From assembly GCA_016081115.2 (NCBI GenBank), contig CM071932.1, positions 63,003,574-63,067,573 on the forward strand: a DNA stretch of 64,000 nt, written 5' to 3'. The stretch is from Rehmannia glutinosa (lineage: Eukaryota; Streptophyta; Magnoliopsida; Lamiales; Orobanchaceae). How positions within the stretch are numbered: position 1 is the stretch's first letter; each line of letters starts with the position of its first letter. The notes beneath the pieces are model-generated. The model worked only from the letters and a program-made list of their open reading frames with translations, was not told the DNA's origin and searched no databases. Made by a program: the position numbers and the translations under genes. Of the stretch, positions 23,466 through 34,428 are shown one piece after another.

Positions 23466-24296
23466 AATGTTACTTCACATGCGAACTACATAAACCTGAA
23501 ATACATCTAAAACACATGCTAGAATTAAGATCCTAGTATACACTTCAGGTAAAAATACATGCTCAAAATGAACCCTAACAAAAAACGAACTCAAATTTAA
23601 ACCATAACATACATAAATAAAGGCTCTAATCAAATTTAAAACCTACAATACCTGGTTTAGAGAACCAAAAAAATCCATGAAATAACTTTCGAAATAAAAC
23701 AAATTGAAGAAAACCAAAAAGGAAAAAAAAACGAAGGAAAAAACTACAGAAATTGAAGAAATACCTGGTTTTCTGTGGAACTTGGAATCACTGTGATAAA
23801 TATGAACACGCGCACGAAAATACCAGGTACAACAGAGAGCTCGATCAATTGCCGGAGATCACTTCTCGGGATCAAGAGGTAAAAAAAAGTCAATAAGTGA
23901 AAGATTGACTCTCTTTTACCCCTTTGAGCTACACTGACTGCGCCTGGAGTGACAACAAAAAGCGAACTTCCAATGGATGAATGAAAGGTTTTACTAGATT
24001 AGAGGGTCTCTCCCGTTGAGACTGTTAAGGAAAATGTTAGACTCTCACCCACTTCCGCATTCTTTCCCGATAGACTCGAAGCTCTTCATAGTTAGAATAG
24101 CGAGAAAAACGGACTGATTTTCGGCGAGTTTATCAATGGTTTGAAAGAGAGAGAGAATGAGAGGGTTTTGGATCGGTTTCGTTTCGAAAAGAGAGAATAG
24201 AAAGAGAAAATAAAATAGAGAGAGAAAATAGGGGTGGGTCTGGGGCTGGGTAGTTCTGATCCACGGGCGCAGGTTCGGGTACGGGTTTGGGGCTAC
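23466..24296 (-). other. right end of the MULE interior, no gene seen
   Basis: AT-rich non-coding DNA to about 24120, then a CT-rich strip (minus strand) of Ser/Arg-like codons leading into the right terminal inverted repeat. The ORF at 24133-24330 (minus) is low-complexity and overlaps the repeat, so it is not a gene. Confidence 0.5.
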
Positions 24297-24339
24297 GTCT
24301 CACAGATCTGGATCCATGAGACGGTCTCATATAAGTTTT

Positions 24340-24648
24340 TGTGAATAAAATGAATTAAATTACTAAAAAAATACATTCAATAATTTGTCCAACATCATAT
24401 AACCAACTACACAATCACAAAGTACGGAAATAATATGTCAATAATACAACTAAATGGGTTAAATAGGTTAATCGTGTTAACATGTGGTCGAACTGACATG
24501 ACCTATATTTTTCCCGTGTTAACCGCTTGCGACCCGAATTTGACCGGAACCCGCGAAGGATTGTATCTATACCTGCTAAATTCGTATTAGGTTCATGTCG
24601 GGTTATCGTGTTGTGTCACAAATTGATGCATCTATTCCATCCCTACCA
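24340..24648. repeat. right half of an hAT-like element split by the MULE
   Basis: Carries gggttaaataggttaatcgtg and gacccgaatttgaccgg words and ends in ccatcccta, like the other end of the fragment at 11247-11470. Immediately followed by a run of A (24660-24686). Confidence 0.4.
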
Positions 24649-24658
24649 TGATTTGTAC

Positions 24659-24689
<31 letters not shown>

Positions 24690-24999
24690 AATGACCAATA
24701 CATAAATAAATCTTAAAATAAAAGGATACAAAAAAAAAAGAAAGAAAAAAACAAGGAAAAGTCGGACAACGGGACCCGTCAAAGCTGCCAGCCCGTGCTG
24801 GCGAATCGATAAATCAGAAACGCGAGCAGCTAAAGAATCCCAGATTTGGTTTTGGAATTCATTTTTCCGGCATCAGACGACATTTCCACAGGTAAATTCA
24901 CAACGATAAAGATTCGGCTTTTCGTTGTCTGATCCATTAGGTTTTTGAATTGATTAAGTTTATTCAGCCGAGTAGATCAGAAGGTGAAAAAAAGGAGTA

Positions 25000-26416
25000 A
25001 TGAATTGGGTTCAGCGCAAAATCTACCTTTACAACGTTACTTTTGGACTCTACATGCTCGACTGGTGGGAGCGTTTTCTCTTCAGTATCCTTCAGCCTTT
25101 TCGCATTTTCATTCATTTTATTGTTTTTTTAAAGTAATTTTTGAATGTTACGATTATGCTACCTAGTTCGTTAGATCTGTTGAATTATGGATTGTGTTTT
25201 GTTTAGGCTGAATTTCGTTGAACGAAATTGGGGTCTTAGAACTTGATTTGCTGAAAGTTACTTAATTTCAACGGAATCATTTCTAATTCCAATTCCAAAT
25301 TCGCCCTTTGTTGGTTTGGGAACCTTAACGTGAATAGATACACTGGTGGTTGTGTTGATGTGGTTTGTTTGTTATAATGGGTTTCGGTATGCATCGGAGT
25401 TCTGCAGAAGGTATGGAGTTTCTATTCTCTTCTGTTTTTCGAAATATCAATTTTGTTACAGTTAGTTTCAGTTATAGTGATGTTGTTGGTAGCATGGAAA
25501 CGTTAGAATCCGTATTATCTGATAGAAGCATACATAATTTTGGGAACAGTCAGCTTGATAGTGAGAATGAGAGTGGACTAAAGCATGATTTTTCTGGTCC
25601 TGAATTTGTTTGTGATCAGGAATTTTATCCAAATTTTCATAAACCGAAAATTAATTTTGAACACTCAGGTTGCTTAAGTTGCTTCATTTACATGGATCTG
25701 TCCTAAAAAGGTAATGACTATAGAATGGGTTTCCAATGAGAGAACCGTAGAGGATCGGCGTACATGCTTTCTGATTCTTTGGCTGATGTGTTCTAGACTT
25801 GGCTTTGTTTTGAAACAAAACATTAGAACAGATAGAACAGAATACTGACCATCACCTATTACATCAGTTAAAATTGACACAGTGGTGCTTTAATATTTTC
25901 GTAAAATATATAAGGAAAAATTGGAAACAATAATTGGTAATACCTCAATTTCAGATGAGCAAAGATCTATTTGAGTCATGTTTCCTGATTTTTTTCCCAT
26001 GTGATAGTGCGATACTAAGTGTGTTAGTTTCTTTGTGAGACATATCCCTCGATTCACCTAGTCATGTTTTCTGATTAAATATCCCAAGAATATATTGGAA
26101 ATGGTTTTAGAATCACATATCTGGGAAAGCCAGAATGGATAAGTTGCTTTTGCTTCTACATCTTTTCATCTGCAAAAATCAAAATGCCCACACTAGTAGA
26201 CCAATCTGAACTTTCATTATGGTCTTTGCTATAATTGAAAATATGAGTTAGGCTTTTAGTGGCAATCAGAAACTTTTTCTTCTTTTACCTATATATATAT
26301 ATATATATATATATTCTTCGTTCCATTTGGATAGCTGAAAGTTCTCCAAAATCATAGATCATTATGCCTTTACATCCATTTTCCTTCATAAAAGTCTACA
26401 TATTGCTTGCGGGTGC

Positions 26417-26453
<37 letters not shown>

Positions 26454-27799
26454 TTCGTTCCATTTTGATAGCTGGAAGTTCTCCAAAATCATAGATCATT
26501 ATGCCTTTACATCCATTTTCCTTCATAAAATTCTACATATTGCTTGCGGGTGCAAATTTTGGAAATTTGTGTATTCTTATGGATTGAATTTTAAAAGCGA
26601 CAAAAAAATAATATTAATGAACTGGACCAACACAAGGGATGCAGCTTGTCAGTTCTAGAAAGTTCAAGAAATTAAGTTAACTATTCCAGTATTTTAACAT
26701 CAAAATTTCAATTTTGGTTACATTTGTTGCAATTTTTTGGTCATTTGTTGAGTATATGATAACCTCCCAATTTGCATTTCATGGAATCTTTCCAGTGATG
26801 AAGGTCATGGAATTCAACTTGTGTTTCATTATCACGATAGGTTGTTGTAGCTTGTGTAATGTTTATAGTTATGAACTTTAATTAATGCTTGAGGATAACA
26901 TTATATGAAAAGAATTCTACTCTGGGATTCCATCCTATGTGCACTCTATTCAAATGCTCTTTCCCTTTTTTTTTTTTTAAAATATCTTTCCTTTTTCCTT
27001 ATCTCAATTTTCCAATGGCTTATCCATCAAATATGTTCCTTCAATCTTCATTTATTTTGCTATGCCAATATTGCTCATCAAGTCTCTGTGCTCCTAGTCC
27101 TTATTGTAGTTTCCTTAGTCCTCGTTTTGCCTTTTCTGATGGGATTGGATAAATTTGTTTGGATTGAATAGGATTGATGAAATTTTTTGAAATAATAATG
27201 TGGGATGTTGGATTGTGTTATATGAATATCTTTAATTAGATGCTAGTAATTTGTTTGGGATTTGTGATTGAGTGTAAACAGATGTAATGACCAAAACAAC
27301 CCATTTAGTTACCTTTTTTGGCAATCCTCTAGCTGGAATTAGGGGCAAAAAGGACACATCACATTTGGTGTGATTTGCAAAGTATTACATGACAATTAAT
27401 AATTGGGGGAATAGGGGAGGGTAGGACACTTAATCATGTACCTGGAGGATTTTCTCATGGGCTGCCCAAAGCGTCATGGGTCAGATTCCATGTTCCCAAC
27501 CATGGGAAATCAATTGATTATTACTCCAATCCACCCTTATTAAAAACCTCAAACGAGGCCTGCCTTGATTGATTATGATTAAATCCCATTTACATCAAAA
27601 TTTAGACAAGCTAAAACGAAATCTCTTTATTGTTAAGAAGGTGCATATGTTAATTACACATGCTGGTTGTATCAAAATTCAAATGAATCAATACAGTTTT
27701 GTTGATCAAATCCTCTTCATTTCACTTGTTAATTCATTCTTTTAACTAGAAATACTACTTTACTAATGCCTGCCTTCTATACTTTCCAGGCTGTTATAG
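25000..27799 (+). CDS. ssSPT: small subunit of serine palmitoyltransferase (ssSPT), three coding exons
   Basis: The plant ssSPT is a peptide of about 56 residues in the endoplasmic-reticulum membrane that stimulates the LCB1-LCB2 serine palmitoyltransferase dimer, the first committed step of sphingolipid synthesis. Exon 1 (25000-25084) encodes MNWVQRKIYLYNVTFGLYML-type text followed by DWWERFLF. Exon 2 (25338-25410) continues NTLVVVLMWFVCYNGFRYA, a membrane segment, up to SEFCRR. Splice sites are ttca|gtatcc, gaatag|atacac and gaag|gtatgg. Without the last splice, exon 2 would read on to a stop at 25463-25465 (70 residues). With a small third exon (27790-27799, ccag|g ctg tta tag) the product is 55 residues ending RRLL, matching the family end KRHL. 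The second intron is 2.4 kb. No upstream ATG competes; a 5' UTR intron (about 24892-24976) is possible. Recognised by the family's near-invariant N-terminus. The exon 3 choice is an inference. Confidence 0.85.
25411..27789 (+). other. long second intron of ssSPT with (TA)n and a 137-bp tandem duplication
   Basis: 2379 bp from GTATGG to CCAG. It holds a two-copy duplication (about 26290-26421 and 26422-26558, period 137) in which each copy starts with a (TA)n run followed by ttcttcgttccat. The ORF at 25365-25706 crosses exon 2 in another frame and lacks a recognisable domain. The remaining DNA is AT-rich and shows no other gene. Confidence 0.65.
26422..26450. repeat. (TA)n microsatellite
   Basis: Uninterrupted TA dinucleotides; a second shorter run is at about 26289-26313, the matching place in the other copy of the duplication. 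Confidence 0.9.
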
Positions 27800-29150
27800 T
27801 GATGTGTCATCAAGTGCGGGGCCTTTAAATCTGACTGTAGCCTGAATATTATTTGTGAGCTTGGTTTGTATCTTCACTTCCCTTTCTTTCTCAGGGCGAT
27901 ACTTTTTAAAATTGGTATGTAAGTTCATCGAAGTTTTGTGACATTCTGCAACATTCTCGTTTATATAAATGATAGATTCCTGAATCTCTCTCGTTTTTCA
28001 GACTGTAGAGTTCTGTCTTCTTAAAGAGTTTGATTTGATATTGTGATATTATTATAGTGAATACATTCCTTTAGGGCTTGTTCTATATACATGAATAATC
28101 TGCTTGGTGCTTTTTTTTTTTTTTTGATATGTTCCACTAGGGATCAAAGTCAGTGACTTGAATATGACATGATACAGACATGATGTTTATCATGTGAAAG
28201 ATATCTCAACAGAGTTAAACACTCACATGCTGCACTGGTAAATGGAACATGCGCGTATATTGGATAAGGGAGTATGGGAAAATAACCAGGAAAGGGAAAT
28301 GTTAAGGATTACATATTTTTCTGGACCTTAGTAGGAAATTATACATAGAGCAGCTTGTTTTCCATGTTTGTTTGATTTTTCAACTTATAGAAACATTGAA
28401 CAGATTGGATTTGGGAACGTTATGGTGTTTAGAAGATTAACTGTAATCGGTTGCTAATGTATTGTCTGATTGTGCTCTCTCAACCCTCAAGATGGTGATA
28501 CATTTCGTAATGAAAATAATTTAAAGTTGATGATAAAAATTTATAGGGATAGTAACGGGAAGTGTTCGTCATTCGTCAATACTCTGCTTTGGAATGAATA
28601 GGATCTGGTAGACATATTATATGGTTTTATTATAATTTTTAAATTATATAAAATAAAATAAAATTTTATAAATATTATATATATATATATATATATAACA
28701 TAAATGAAAATAAATATAAAATCTTAACATTGTGGGTTCGGCTGAGTTTGAGTTAAAGTATATCGAAGATTCATTCTGAACTCTTTATAATCTTCAAGAC
28801 ATGTCATAAGTGCAGGACTTTACGACGGGGGACCAGCGAGGGCCCCTGGAAAATTGGGACATATGCCATCCCAGTTGATCATATTTATATAGTGTTTTTC
28901 ATAGGAATCATTTTTTCTTAGTTGAAGTTTAACTATATTAAATTGTTGATTATGAAATGTTTTCACATTCTATTCCTTTATGTATGATTAACATCATTTC
29001 GTTCAACCTCCATATTCATTGAAATGAAATTTAATTGCAGTTAAATGCAATAACATGTAACCAACGACAAATTAAGGTGGTAGTCCAATTATTTTAAAGA
29101 GGTGGTGAAGTTTAACTGTTTTTGTCTGGTGGTTTTGGAGATTGAGAATT
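27800..29150 (+). other. 3' flank of ssSPT, then AT-rich intergenic DNA
   Basis: The first few hundred bases are the likely 3' UTR of ssSPT. The rest is AT-rich with a run of T at 28113-28124 and a short TA run at 28676-28696. No coding region, RNA gene or element end is recognised. Confidence 0.4.
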
Positions 29151-31800
29151 TAGTAGGTCTCTTGTAAGACAATCGCACGCAGTGCGATCGATTGACTTTT
29201 TTAGGATAAAAAGTGATATTTTTCTTTTGGTGTAAAAAGTGACACATTATGCGCACGCTTAATTTTAGTGTATTGGATAAGGATAAAAGTCTAAGAATTT
29301 GAGAATTTTAGTCTTGTATATTTTGGAAGTGGTAGTAGTCCTTGCCCATTGGTCATAATAATCGTAACTTTTCAAATTATGTCCATAATAACACGATGCG
29401 AAACACCCTCATATTTATCACTTGTTTTTTCTTCGCATTGTTACATCTATTTAGATCGCTTTATTTTCGAGAAAGCTTAATTTACGAGACTTGGGCTAAT
29501 AATTCGGAGGTTTATTGGTGAAAATTTCACATTTTTATACAATAAGTGTAATAATGTCACAAACAGAATATGTGAATGAAAGCGAAGACTTTTCACATCT
29601 TTTTTTTTTTTTTTTAGGACACATCTTGTTATTATGTGTTTAATTTTTAGTTATTAAAGCGAAAGAACACGAGGACCAAAATTACTAATTTCAAAAGATA
29701 TAGGACCAAAATTTTCAATCTCTAAAAATTACACGATTGGAATTGCTATTAATTAAACCAAACATTCAATTACATTTTGGGAATAAATGAAAAATTAAAA
29801 ACAACATGGGGTCCAAAATGTAACATCTTAGAATTTATGAGAGCAAAAAATTGCGGTGTTAAAACTTATGGAACAAAATTGTGAAAAAAATCAAAATTTA
29901 TATGACCCAATTTGCTACTTAGATTTTACACTACCAAAATTGCTAGTCTTTAGTTACATGACCAATTTTGCAATTAAGCTTTAATTTGCTGCAAAAAGCA
30001 TATTAAAAAAAAAAAAGAGTCATTAATGTAATATTTTCGAGAAAAAGCCACAAAATTCGTGTGTCATATACAATGATTTCAAATTTTACCTTTTGTCCAT
30101 AATAACATGAGACGGAGCCCCATAAACACCCTCATATTTATTCAAACACACTTTTTTCTTCTTCAAGTTGCGATTTTTTCCGTTATTTTTTTCTTCTCAT
30201 TTTTCTTTGCAATTTTTAAGGCGTTTCTCTTCCGTTTGTTCACAGTGGTTTGAACTTGACCTCCATTCGACCAAAAATCGTATTTCTTGATTTTCTAGTT
30301 TTTTTCGTTTTTTGGTTTCTTCGATTTTTATATTCGAAAGTTTTTTATGAATTTTTCTTGAAAATGTATGTTAGGGTTTTAAATTTGAGCATGTATTTTC
30401 TTAAGGTTTTAATTTGATCATTATTTTTATCCAGAAAAAGGGTTTAAATTTGAGCATGCTTTTTGTTAGTGTTTTGATTTCAACGTGTATTTGAGGGTTA
30501 CTAGAGTTTTAGGCCAATAAATTGTGTTTTGATATTTTGAGGTTGACTAGTATCACTTTTGCCCTTAAAGTATTACTTTTGTCGTAAAATATCGATTATT
30601 GCAAACAAAGTATTACATGTGTTTTATTGTGATGTTTACATAATTTTGTAATGCTTTATGAAAAGTATCACTTTTTTACATAAAAGTATCACTTTCTAAT
30701 GTATTACTTTTCATAGTATCATACGTTTTTTCCCAATTTATAATGATATCACTCATCCATATGTTTTTGCAAAGTGAAGTATATGAAATGAGTATTTTTC
30801 TAATGGAGAATAATCATCCCAAAGCTCGAGATATTCAACGATACAATGTGGAAAATATCCATTTCTCTTATCGGAATCGTGAATGTTGATTGTGGTGTGT
30901 TCTTGAGAGACTTTTCACATTTTTTTTAGTTTTTGTCATCATATCTTGATTAGATGTTATAAATTTTTTGTTTATTTTGAGAAAAAATTAGTTAATGAAA
31001 GATGGATTATTCAATTTGTTTGGAAATGACTTTTCTATTAAAAGTTTGTCTTTTCATATTAGAAGTATCCCTTTTTTAATAGGATTTGAATCAAATCGAT
31101 CTTTTTATCTTTATTATAAAAGTATGCCCTTTGTCTTAAAAGTATCACTTTTTGAATTAAAAGTATCAATTTCTTTTTAACAACATACTAAAAAGTATCA
31201 CTATTTGTTGTAATTTGAAAATTCACTTTTTGGTCTAAGAGTATTAAAACTTAAAAGATAACCACTTCAAGTTTATAATTTTGGTTTAAAAGTATCAATC
31301 TTTTTAACTTTATTTTAAAAGTAATAAAGTATCATCTTTTGAATTAAAAAAATTTTTAACAAAAAAGTACTAATTTCTCTTTGAAAAGTATCACTTTGTC
31401 TAAAAGTGTGAGAATTCTATTACAAAAATTAAACAAAATGGCAAAATTATTTAGAATTTGATTGGAATAAATGAGGAATATCATTTTTTACCAAAAAAAC
31501 TAAATACAAAAATAGGCAAAAAACCAAAGATTAAGAATCTTTGAATTTATGAGAAAATGTGAAATCACTTAAAATGGGATGAAAAAAAGAACTGATTTTA
31601 TGAATTGAATTCAATTTGCTACTTAGATTTTACACTACCAAAACTTTTTGCTTTTAAAAATAGTAACTTATAAGACTTTTACTTGGTTTGTATTGGTAGA
31701 ATGAACCAAATTTTCACCATCTAAATGTAATACTTTTATTAATTGTAATATTTTTTATAGAAAAAGTAATACTTTTGTTTTACCTTCATTAGACATTATA
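29150..31800. repeat. AT-rich relic carrying the AAGTATCACTTT motif
   Basis: A third cluster of AAGTATCACTTT-type words (29190-29250, 30540-30760, 31020-31410, 31720-31770), mostly in the orientation seen on the transposase side of the MULE. Two diverged direct repeats occur (29369-29412 and 30093-30145, both gtccataataaca and caccctcatattta). A GC palindrome cgcacgcagtgcg lies near 29175. No transposase domain is readable, so it may be the remains of a related MULE or its flank. Confidence 0.5.
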
Positions 31801-32115
31801 TCAATTGTTTAACATTCTCCATTTTCTCTTCAATCCATTGATCATCAACGACAATAAAAAAAATTTGGAAAAAGTTTGTTCAAGATGGAGCTCATTCAAT
31901 TTCAAATCACATTTTGAAAAAAAAAATCAATGCTTAATATCTATATTTTTCGAGAAAACATAATACAAAAATTCCCAAAATTTCAACAACAACAAAAACT
32001 TTGTGTCTACAATAAACCCCAGGAAAAATACAATGATCGTAAACGGAAACATGATTTTACCTTTTTTGTTATAATAAAAAAAGGGTTTGGCAGCAGGTTT
32101 GGCTTTCGTCGGGTT

Positions 32116-32196
32116 TGAGTAAATTCACACACAGAATTGAGACCTCCTGAAAAAAAAAAAATTCGTGTTCTGAGTAAATTCACACACAGAATTGAG
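32116..32196. repeat. short exact direct repeat
   Basis: The 26 bases at 32116-32141 recur at 32171-32196, with a spacer holding a run of A. Could be the target duplication of a small poly(A)-tailed insertion or a local slip. Confidence 0.7.
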
Positions 32197-32199
32197 TGG

Positions 32200-32934
32200 C
32201 GCAATTTCGCATATCATTAAGCCCGGTGGAAAATGATCCAAGGTTGAGGGCCCTTCACGATATTGGATTTAAGATGAGGTGCCTAAATTAATTTCTGTAA
32301 ATTGTAATTCCCCAAAATACCCTGCCCAAATCCTTTAAGAATTTGAATTATTTCATTCCAAGTCAATGAAAACAATAATCCAGGATTCAAGGTTGATGTG
32401 ACATGCCACCTCTATGGTTGTACATTCATTGTTTTAAGCCTTATCTTTTTTAATTGATACGTAGTGATTTTATTCTACACTATTTAATTTACTTAAGAAA
32501 AGTTTTAGCAATCTTTTAGGTCTAACATACTCACGTGCGAGATCACGTTCTTGCACAAAAGATTGTGTGAGATTTTTTTAGTGCATCGAAGTTAGATAAG
32601 CACACTCTCCTTAATCATGATGATTACTCATTCACATTTTTTTTCCTTCTCTATTTTAAAGGCTTAAATCATGTTGATACTATTGCTTCAAAAAAAAAAA
32701 TCATGTTGATACATAGGGTTTAGATGTGAAAAGCAAGATTTTGAACCAAGAAGTCTTTGACCATGACCAACACTCCTTATGATTATATATCAATAATGTT
32801 AATTAGTCGGTTAATTTCTAAATTATTGAAAAACCTTGTCAGTAATTCCACATGTGCTCGTTAGTTTGTAAAAGCCCTAATTACAATCTCTCATCATTTA
32901 GAAGAGCTTTAGGGTTAGTGTGAAATCATGGAGA

Positions 32935-32936
<2 letters not shown>
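32200..32936. other. AT-rich intergenic DNA, nothing recognised
   Basis: No ORF with a domain, no RNA gene and no element ends seen. Confidence 0.4.

Positions 32937-32970
<34 letters not shown>
32937..32970. repeat. (AT)n microsatellite
   Basis: 34 bases of uninterrupted AT dinucleotides. Confidence 0.95.
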
Positions 32971-32972
<2 letters not shown>

Positions 32973-33024
32973 CAAATAATGGGATATAATAGAAACAACA
33001 ACACTCATTCATTTGGGATTGAAT

Positions 33025-33269
33025 TAGAGCTGTCAAATTATAAATTGGTCTGACCCACATACAACTATGATGGACTTCATTTTTAGAAGCACAAAATGTA
33101 TCGGGTCTACTTTGACCCGATCCGATTGGCCCGACAAAAATCATGTGGAAATATTACTAATGGGATGGTTTAGGTTACACAAAATCGCGGTCCAACAAAT
33201 CAACTTGATTTTATCAATTGGCCTAACGGCCGCATTGGACCAAACCGATCCGATGTATTGCCAACTCTA
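33025..33269. mobile_element. non-autonomous hAT-like element
   Basis: Ends TAGAGCTGTCAAAT on the left and, reversed at the right, TAGAGTTGGCAATAC. Flanks gattgaat (33017-33024) and gatcgaat (33270-33277) match at 7 of 8 bases, the usual hAT duplication length. No ORF. Confidence 0.75.
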
Positions 33270-33277
33270 GATCGAAT

Positions 33278-34420
33278 TTGTGTCAATTGCCTTGAAACAT
33301 CGAGCGGTGCCAAGGATAAAAATGGTTTACATATTCATTTGTAAATACACTAAGATGTTGTTTGGGCAAAAGACGGGTCAAAATTAGTAGAACATGATCT
33401 AGTCAAATTCTTGTTAATGTCAATAATTTTCAATCTATTACACTATTTAAATGCTGCAATAAAAAAGTAATTAAATATATTGGTAAGGAGTAAGGACTAA
33501 GAAAAAAAATGTGATAATTCTTGACCTAACTACAGTAAGCTCAACAGGAGCATGAGAATTTAATTTGAGGTGGTCCGGTAAAGAAAACCCTTACTTTATT
33601 GAGTAGAAAGTTGGACTTTTTGAATCAGCAAAGCCTTAAAACCTCTTTTATTTGGATGTGAAGTCAGTTTCTAGGATTAGGACATTCTGAGACAAGAAAG
33701 AAACAACAAAACAAGAAACAACAAATTAAGCAGGCAAACTGCAAGTCTGCAACTGGTGCAAAAGACTTTTTGGGCTTTATCAAAAAAAGAAAAAAAAAAA
33801 AAAAAAAAGGAAAGAAAGAAGGGCTTCTGAATTAAATGTTTCTGTAATGAATTAATTTCATTCCGCACAAAAGGAAAGCTTTCAACGGCCATGTCTTTCA
33901 CTTGGTGTTTGATTTCACCATGTGAATCACATATGCACAAAATGATGTTATTATATTTTGTAAATATAGAACTTTTTCAAACGGGAGTCTTTGGTCTCAA
34001 TTTTAATCTAATTTTTATGTAGATCCAACATTTATAGTGCTTGAAAATACTTCCATTGGGTTTTTTTTTTTGCAAAAAAAGGAAAATATGTTAATATTAT
34101 GTTGATTATATAAATTTGAAAATTATGTGTATTTATTTTATGATGTTTTAGTCGCTAATTAAAACTTAAAAGGTGGTTGGTAGGTGTCGTGCCCGTGCAT
34201 TCTCGCTTCTAGCTAGTTCTAACCAAAAAAAACTTGAAATTAAAATAAAAAGTATTTCTAATAAATATGCATAAAACAAATGTAATCCTCCAAGTTTCAA
34301 ATAGTAAAAAACGTAAATGTTCTATTCAAAAATAAAATATATACTTTTTTTGCATACTTTTTTTTTTTTTTTTTTTTGCTTTGAGAAAACATAATTCGTT
34401 TTTCAAATAACTATAAATGG
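33278..34420. other. AT-rich intergenic DNA, nothing recognised
   Basis: Runs of A (33787-33808) and T (34360-34378) and one diffuse minus-strand ORF of Phe/Ser codons over a poly-A run. No gene, RNA or element end recognised. Confidence 0.4.
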
Positions 34421-34428
34421 CAAATCAC

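Larger units (their letters stand above)
11494..24330. mobile_element. Mutator-like element with FAR1-type transposase and Ulp1-like gene
   Basis: Imperfect terminal inverted repeats of about 34 bp (11494-11527 and 24297-24330) share ATGAGACCGTCTC, then GGATC, AGATC and GTGAGAC in order. Inside are a decayed FAR1/mudrA-type transposase (+, left) and a decayed Ulp1/C48-type protease gene (-, right) facing each other. MULEs carrying Ulp1-like genes are known in plants (Kaonashi type). It spans 12.8 kb with later insertions: an LTR (14817-18070), a MITE (19084-19294) and an hAT element (21783-22165). A 9-bp target duplication was looked for (tggtatttt versus ataagtttt) and is not convincing. Confidence 0.7.

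Noticed and set aside
24133..24330. Minus-strand ORF of Pro/Ser/Leu codons
   Set aside because: Low-complexity and overlaps the MULE terminal repeat.
25365..25706. 113-residue ORF near ssSPT
   Set aside because: Starts inside ssSPT exon 2 in another frame and runs into the intron; no recognised domain.
26889..27171. Phe-rich plus-strand ORFs
   Set aside because: Driven by poly-T in the ssSPT intron.
32007..32204. Minus-strand ORF over short direct repeats
   Set aside because: Overlaps an AT-rich duplication; no conserved text.
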